35,105 nucleotides of DNA from an uncultured Lachnospiraceae bacterium (GTDB taxonomy: Bacteria > Bacillota > Clostridia > Lachnospirales > Lachnospiraceae): positions 1-35,105 of the forward strand of contig CALZIE010000009.1 of assembly GCA_945787565.1 (NCBI GenBank), given 5' to 3'. Made by a program: the position numbers and the translations under genes. Below are positions 32,365 through 35,105 of the stretch, in pieces. The notes under the pieces are model-generated. The model ran no database searches, was not told the DNA's origin, and saw only the letters and a list, made by a program, of their open reading frames with translations. Position 1 is the first letter of the stretch. Each line of letters opens with the position of its first letter.

Positions 32365-34128
32365 TCAGTGTAAAACTGGATTTATGGTACGGGCTACATA
32401 AGAGGTGTGCAGGATATGATGGGCAAGCTCGCTTCCGGGTTCCTTTAGATACTCGTTGTAAAGGGTGAGAACGGCAGGATTCTCGTGAGAGCGGCGTATC
32501 GTTTTTTTGGCATCCGCATGATAAAGGACAGCGCCTCGAAGAGCAGCGATATTAGTGAAGTTTCGAACCGAAGCAGGCACACGGATCTGTCCGCCGCCAT
32601 TGACGCATCCACCTGGGCAGCCCATAATTTCGATGAAATCATAGTGTGCCTCCCCAGACTCCACACGTTTTAGAAGGGTTTTGGCATTCGAAAGTCCAGA
32701 GGCGACGGCAATGGAAACGGTCTTGCCCGCAATCTCATAAGAAGCCTCCTTAATTCCGTCATAGCCACGCACTTCCTTAAAGTCAATTGGGGAGTCTTTG
32801 TTCTCTCCGGTCAGTTTATAGACCGCCGTACGCAGGGCGGCCTCCATGACGCCGCCGGTCGTACCAAAGATCACCGCAGCACCGGTAGAAAGACCTAACG
32901 GATCATCAAATTCTTCATCTGGAAGGGAGTTAAAGTCAATGCCGGCCTGTTTGATCAGGCGTGCTAATTCCCGGACCGTAATGGAGATATCCACGTCCGG
33001 GATACCTTCACCGGCCCCATCTTCATCCTCCCGTTTGATTTCATATTTTTTCGCAGTACATGGCATGACGCTGACCATTATGATATCTTCTGGAGGGATA
33101 CCAGCCTTGTTTGCATAGTAGGTCTTTGCAATGGCACCAAACATCTGCTGCGGGGATTTACAGGAGCTTAAGTTTGGAATCAGTTCCGGAAAATAATGTT
33201 CGCAGTAACTGATCCAGCCTGGTGAACAGGAGGTGATTAATGGAAGGGTGCCCCCATGTAATAAACGATCTAAAAATTCCGTGGCTTCTTCCATAATCGT
33301 TACATCGGCTGCAAAATCGGTATCAAATACTTTGGCGAAACCAAGACGCCGAAGAGCTGCCACCATCTTGCCAGTCACATCTGTTCCAGGAGGAAGATTA
33401 AAGGCCTCTCCTAGTCCGGCACGAACAGCAGGAGCAGTCTGTACGATTACATGCTTGTCATGATCTTCAAGAGCGGCAAGTACGTCTTTTGTATTATCTT
33501 TTTCTGCCAGAGCACCGGTCGGACAGGCAAGGATGCACTGACCACAGTTAACGCAGGAAGTATCCGCTAAATCCATATTAAAGGCACAGGAGATGTTAGT
33601 CTGAAATCCTCGTTCGTTAGCACCAATCACACCGATACCCTGGACTTTTTCGCAGACAGCGGAGCATCTGCGACAGAGGATGCACTTGTTGTTATCACGG
33701 TACATATGGGCAGCCGAGTCATCAATCTCATAGTTCGTGTGTTCGCCCTCATAGAGGCGATCATTCTCGACGCCAAGGTCTTTACATAGCTTCTGGAGTT
33801 CACATTCACCGCTTCGTTCACAGGAAAGACAGGAACAGTCATGGTTGGAGAGCAGTAGCTCTAATGTCTTTTTTCTGGAATCTGTTACACGCTTGGTGTT
33901 TGTATAGATCTCCATTCCTTCACTGATCGGATAAACGCAGGAGGCAACAAGGGTCCTTGCACCTTTTACCTCAACGACGCATATACGACAGGCACCAATC
34001 TCGTTGATACCTTTTAAGTAGCAAAGAGTCGGTATCTCGATATGTGCCAGTCTTGCAGCTTCTAATATGGTTGAGCCTTCCGGAGCAGTCACGGTAAGGC
34101 CATTGATTTTAATTGAAATATCAGCCAT
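32365..34128 (-). CDS. hydA: [FeFe] hydrogenase catalytic subunit, NADH-linked type
   Basis: The 587-residue subunit makes H2 from electrons passed along iron-sulphur clusters. In order: a plant-type [2Fe-2S] domain (Cys36, 47, 50, 64), a His-Cys3 [4Fe-4S] site (His96, Cys100, 103, 109), two [4Fe-4S] ferredoxin motifs (Cys149-159 and Cys192-202), then the H-cluster domain with L1 TSCSPGW (about 299-305), L2 MPCTAKKYE (Cys357) and L3 MGCPGGCVNGGGQ (Cys504, 508). L1 has Ser where many enzymes have a second Cys. AAGGAGG sits five bases before ATG 34128; the frame is open further upstream but lacks such a site. With hydB 14 bases before it, it belongs to a multimeric, probably electron-bifurcating enzyme that reoxidises NADH and ferredoxin. 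Confidence 0.93.
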   Translation of the reverse strand: MADISIKINGLTVTAPEGSTILEAARLAHIEIPTLCYLKGINEIGACRICVVEVKGARTLVASCVYPISEGMEIYTNTKRVTDSRKKTLELLLSNHDCSCLSCERSGECELQKLCKDLGVENDRLYEGEHTNYEIDDSAAHMYRDNNKCILCRRCSAVCEKVQGIGVIGANERGFQTNISCAFNMDLADTSCVNCGQCILACPTGALAEKDNTKDVLAALEDHDKHVIVQTAPAVRAGLGEAFNLPPGTDVTGKMVAALRRLGFAKVFDTDFAADVTIMEEATEFLDRLLHGGTLPLITSCSPGWISYCEHYFPELIPNLSSCKSPQQMFGAIAKTYYANKAGIPPEDIIMVSVMPCTAKKYEIKREDEDGAGEGIPDVDISITVRELARLIKQAGIDFNSLPDEEFDDPLGLSTGAAVIFGTTGGVMEAALRTAVYKLTGENKDSPIDFKEVRGYDGIKEASYEIAGKTVSIAVASGLSNAKTLLKRVESGEAHYDFIEIMGCPGGCVNGGGQIRVPASVRNFTNIAALRGAVLYHADAKKTIRRSHENPAVLTLYNEYLKEPGSELAHHILHTSYVARTINPVLH

Positions 34129-34142
34129 AGAAACCTCCTTCC

Positions 34143-35105
34143 TTACTTCTTTGAGATGGCGCCAAAGCGGCATTTCTCCATGCAGGCACCACATTTGATA
34201 CATTTATCAGGATTGATCATATGAGGCTCCCTTACTTTCCCTTCGATTGCACCATTCGGGCAGGTTCTTGCACAAAGCGTACAGCCTTTACACTTGTCAG
34301 CATCGATTATATAAGTTAAGAGTGCCTTGCATACACCTGCTGGACACCGTTTGTCCACAACATGGGCCACATATTCATCTCTAAAGTAACGGAGCGTGGA
34401 TAGAACCGGGTTCGGAGCAGTCTGACCAAGACCACATAAGGAGTTATCCTTAATGTAGTAGCAGAGTTCTTCTAGCTTATCTAAGTCTTCTAAGGTACCA
34501 TTCCCTTTGGTGATCTTGTCTAAGATCTCATACAGACGTTTGGTACCAAGACGGCAAGGCGTACATTTGCCACAGGATTCGTCTACGGTGAACTGTAGGA
34601 AGAATTTTGCGATATCAACCATACAGTTGTCCTCATCCATGACGATCAAGCCGCCGGAACCCATCATGGAGCCGATGGAGATTAAGTTGTCGTAGTCGAT
34701 CGGGATATCTAAATGCTTCGCCGGAATACAGCCGCCGGAAGGACCGCCTGTCTGAGCTGCTTTGAATTTCTTTCCTTTCGGGATGCCACCGCCGATTTCC
34801 TCTACGATTTCCCGTAAGGTAGTTCCCATCGGGATTTCCACAAGCCCGGTGTTGTTGATCTTGCCACCAAGTGCGAATACCTTGGTCCCCTTGGACTTTT
34901 CAGTGCCCATGGAAGCAAACCAGGCAGCACCATTTAGGATGATACGCGGGATATTAGCATAGGTTTCTACGTTATTTAAAAGGGTTGGTTCACCGAACAA
35001 TCCTTTTTGTGCAGGGAATGGAGGTCTTGGACGAGGCTCGCCACGTTTTCCTTCGATTGACGTCATAAGGGCAGTTTCTTCACCACATACGAAAGCACCA
35101 GCACC
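34143..35105 (-). CDS. hydB: NADH-binding hydrogenase subunit (NuoF-like), C-terminal part (partial)
   Basis: The open frame runs to the right edge of the window, giving about 320 residues of the C-terminal part of the flavin subunit that takes electrons from NADH. Visible are [13 protein letters not shown] and [15 protein letters not shown] of the FMN/NADH site, [12 protein letters not shown], the [4Fe-4S] motif [15 protein letters not shown], and two ferredoxin motifs at the end ([12 protein letters not shown] and [12 protein letters not shown]) that are typical of HydB but absent from complex I NuoF. The N-terminal thioredoxin-like [2Fe-2S] domain and start lie outside the window. hydA begins 14 bases after the stop. 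A NuoE-like hydC is expected further upstream (off the right edge). Confidence 0.92.
   Translation of the reverse strand, partial: GAGAFVCGEETALMTSIEGKRGEPRPRPPFPAQKGLFGEPTLLNNVETYANIPRIILNGAAWFASMGTEKSKGTKVFALGGKINNTGLVEIPMGTTLREIVEEIGGGIPKGKKFKAAQTGGPSGGCIPAKHLDIPIDYDNLISIGSMMGSGGLIVMDEDNCMVDIAKFFLQFTVDESCGKCTPCRLGTKRLYEILDKITKGNGTLEDLDKLEELCYYIKDNSLCGLGQTAPNPVLSTLRYFRDEYVAHVVDKRCPAGVCKALLTYIIDADKCKGCTLCARTCPNGAIEGKVREPHMINPDKCIKCGACMEKCRFGAISKK

Overview
The window looks like a chromosomal segment of an anaerobic, spore-forming, low-GC Clostridia bacterium, most probably of the Lachnospiraceae type. The support is a CotS-family spore-coat gene, a reverse rubrerythrin paired with PerR, a Veg protein, an NADH-linked [FeFe] hydrogenase, a GH3 xylosidase/glucosidase with an AraC activator, near-consensus SigA promoters and AGGAGG ribosome binding sites. 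The species assignment is inference. I see no rRNA, tRNA, CRISPR array, prophage or transposase gene.

Layout. 1-142: tail of a CCA-adding enzyme (+). 233-450: a large fold-back element. 614-5147 (+): CotS-like protein, PEGA-domain membrane protein, phosphohexomutase. 5263-7089 (-): membrane diguanylate cyclase. 7280-8842 (+): STM3941-family membrane protein and M42 aminopeptidase. 8989-12369 (+): HflK, HflC and a lipoprotein hydrolase. 12764-15364 (+): ClpB. 15488-18871: AraC regulator divergent from a GH3 glycosidase. 19188-20783 (+): DEAD-box helicase behind a leader that contains an intrinsic terminator. 20818-21030: second large fold-back element. 21055-23228 (-): HAD nucleotidase and MATE exporter. 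23501-25817 (+): ABC ATPase and permease. 25966-27836 (-): reverse rubrerythrin, PerR and Veg, each with its own strong promoter; the first two carry Fur/PerR-type palindromes at the transcription start. 28255-31540 (-): MoxR, DUF58 and DUF4129-like operon. 31839-32264 (-): PrcB-domain lipoprotein. 32365-35105 (-): hydrogenase HydA and the C-terminal part of HydB, running off the right edge.

Functional themes. The genes cover redox and oxygen defence (PerR, rubrerythrin, hydrogenase), envelope and proteostasis (HflKC, ClpB, MoxR/DUF58), glycan use (GH3, phosphohexomutase), and spore or signalling functions (CotS-like, diguanylate cyclase).

The most unusual structure is non-coding. Intergenic spaces hold very long imperfect hairpins instead of ordinary 30-base terminators. 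Two of them (233-450 and 20818-21030) have almost the same length and the same conserved core at the same place in the arm. Two shorter hairpins (5169-5250 and 26692-26807) carry a related core at their apex. This looks like an undescribed family of fold-back (MITE-like or structured RNA) elements. I cannot prove mobility or function from one window. No clear novel multi-protein system is visible.
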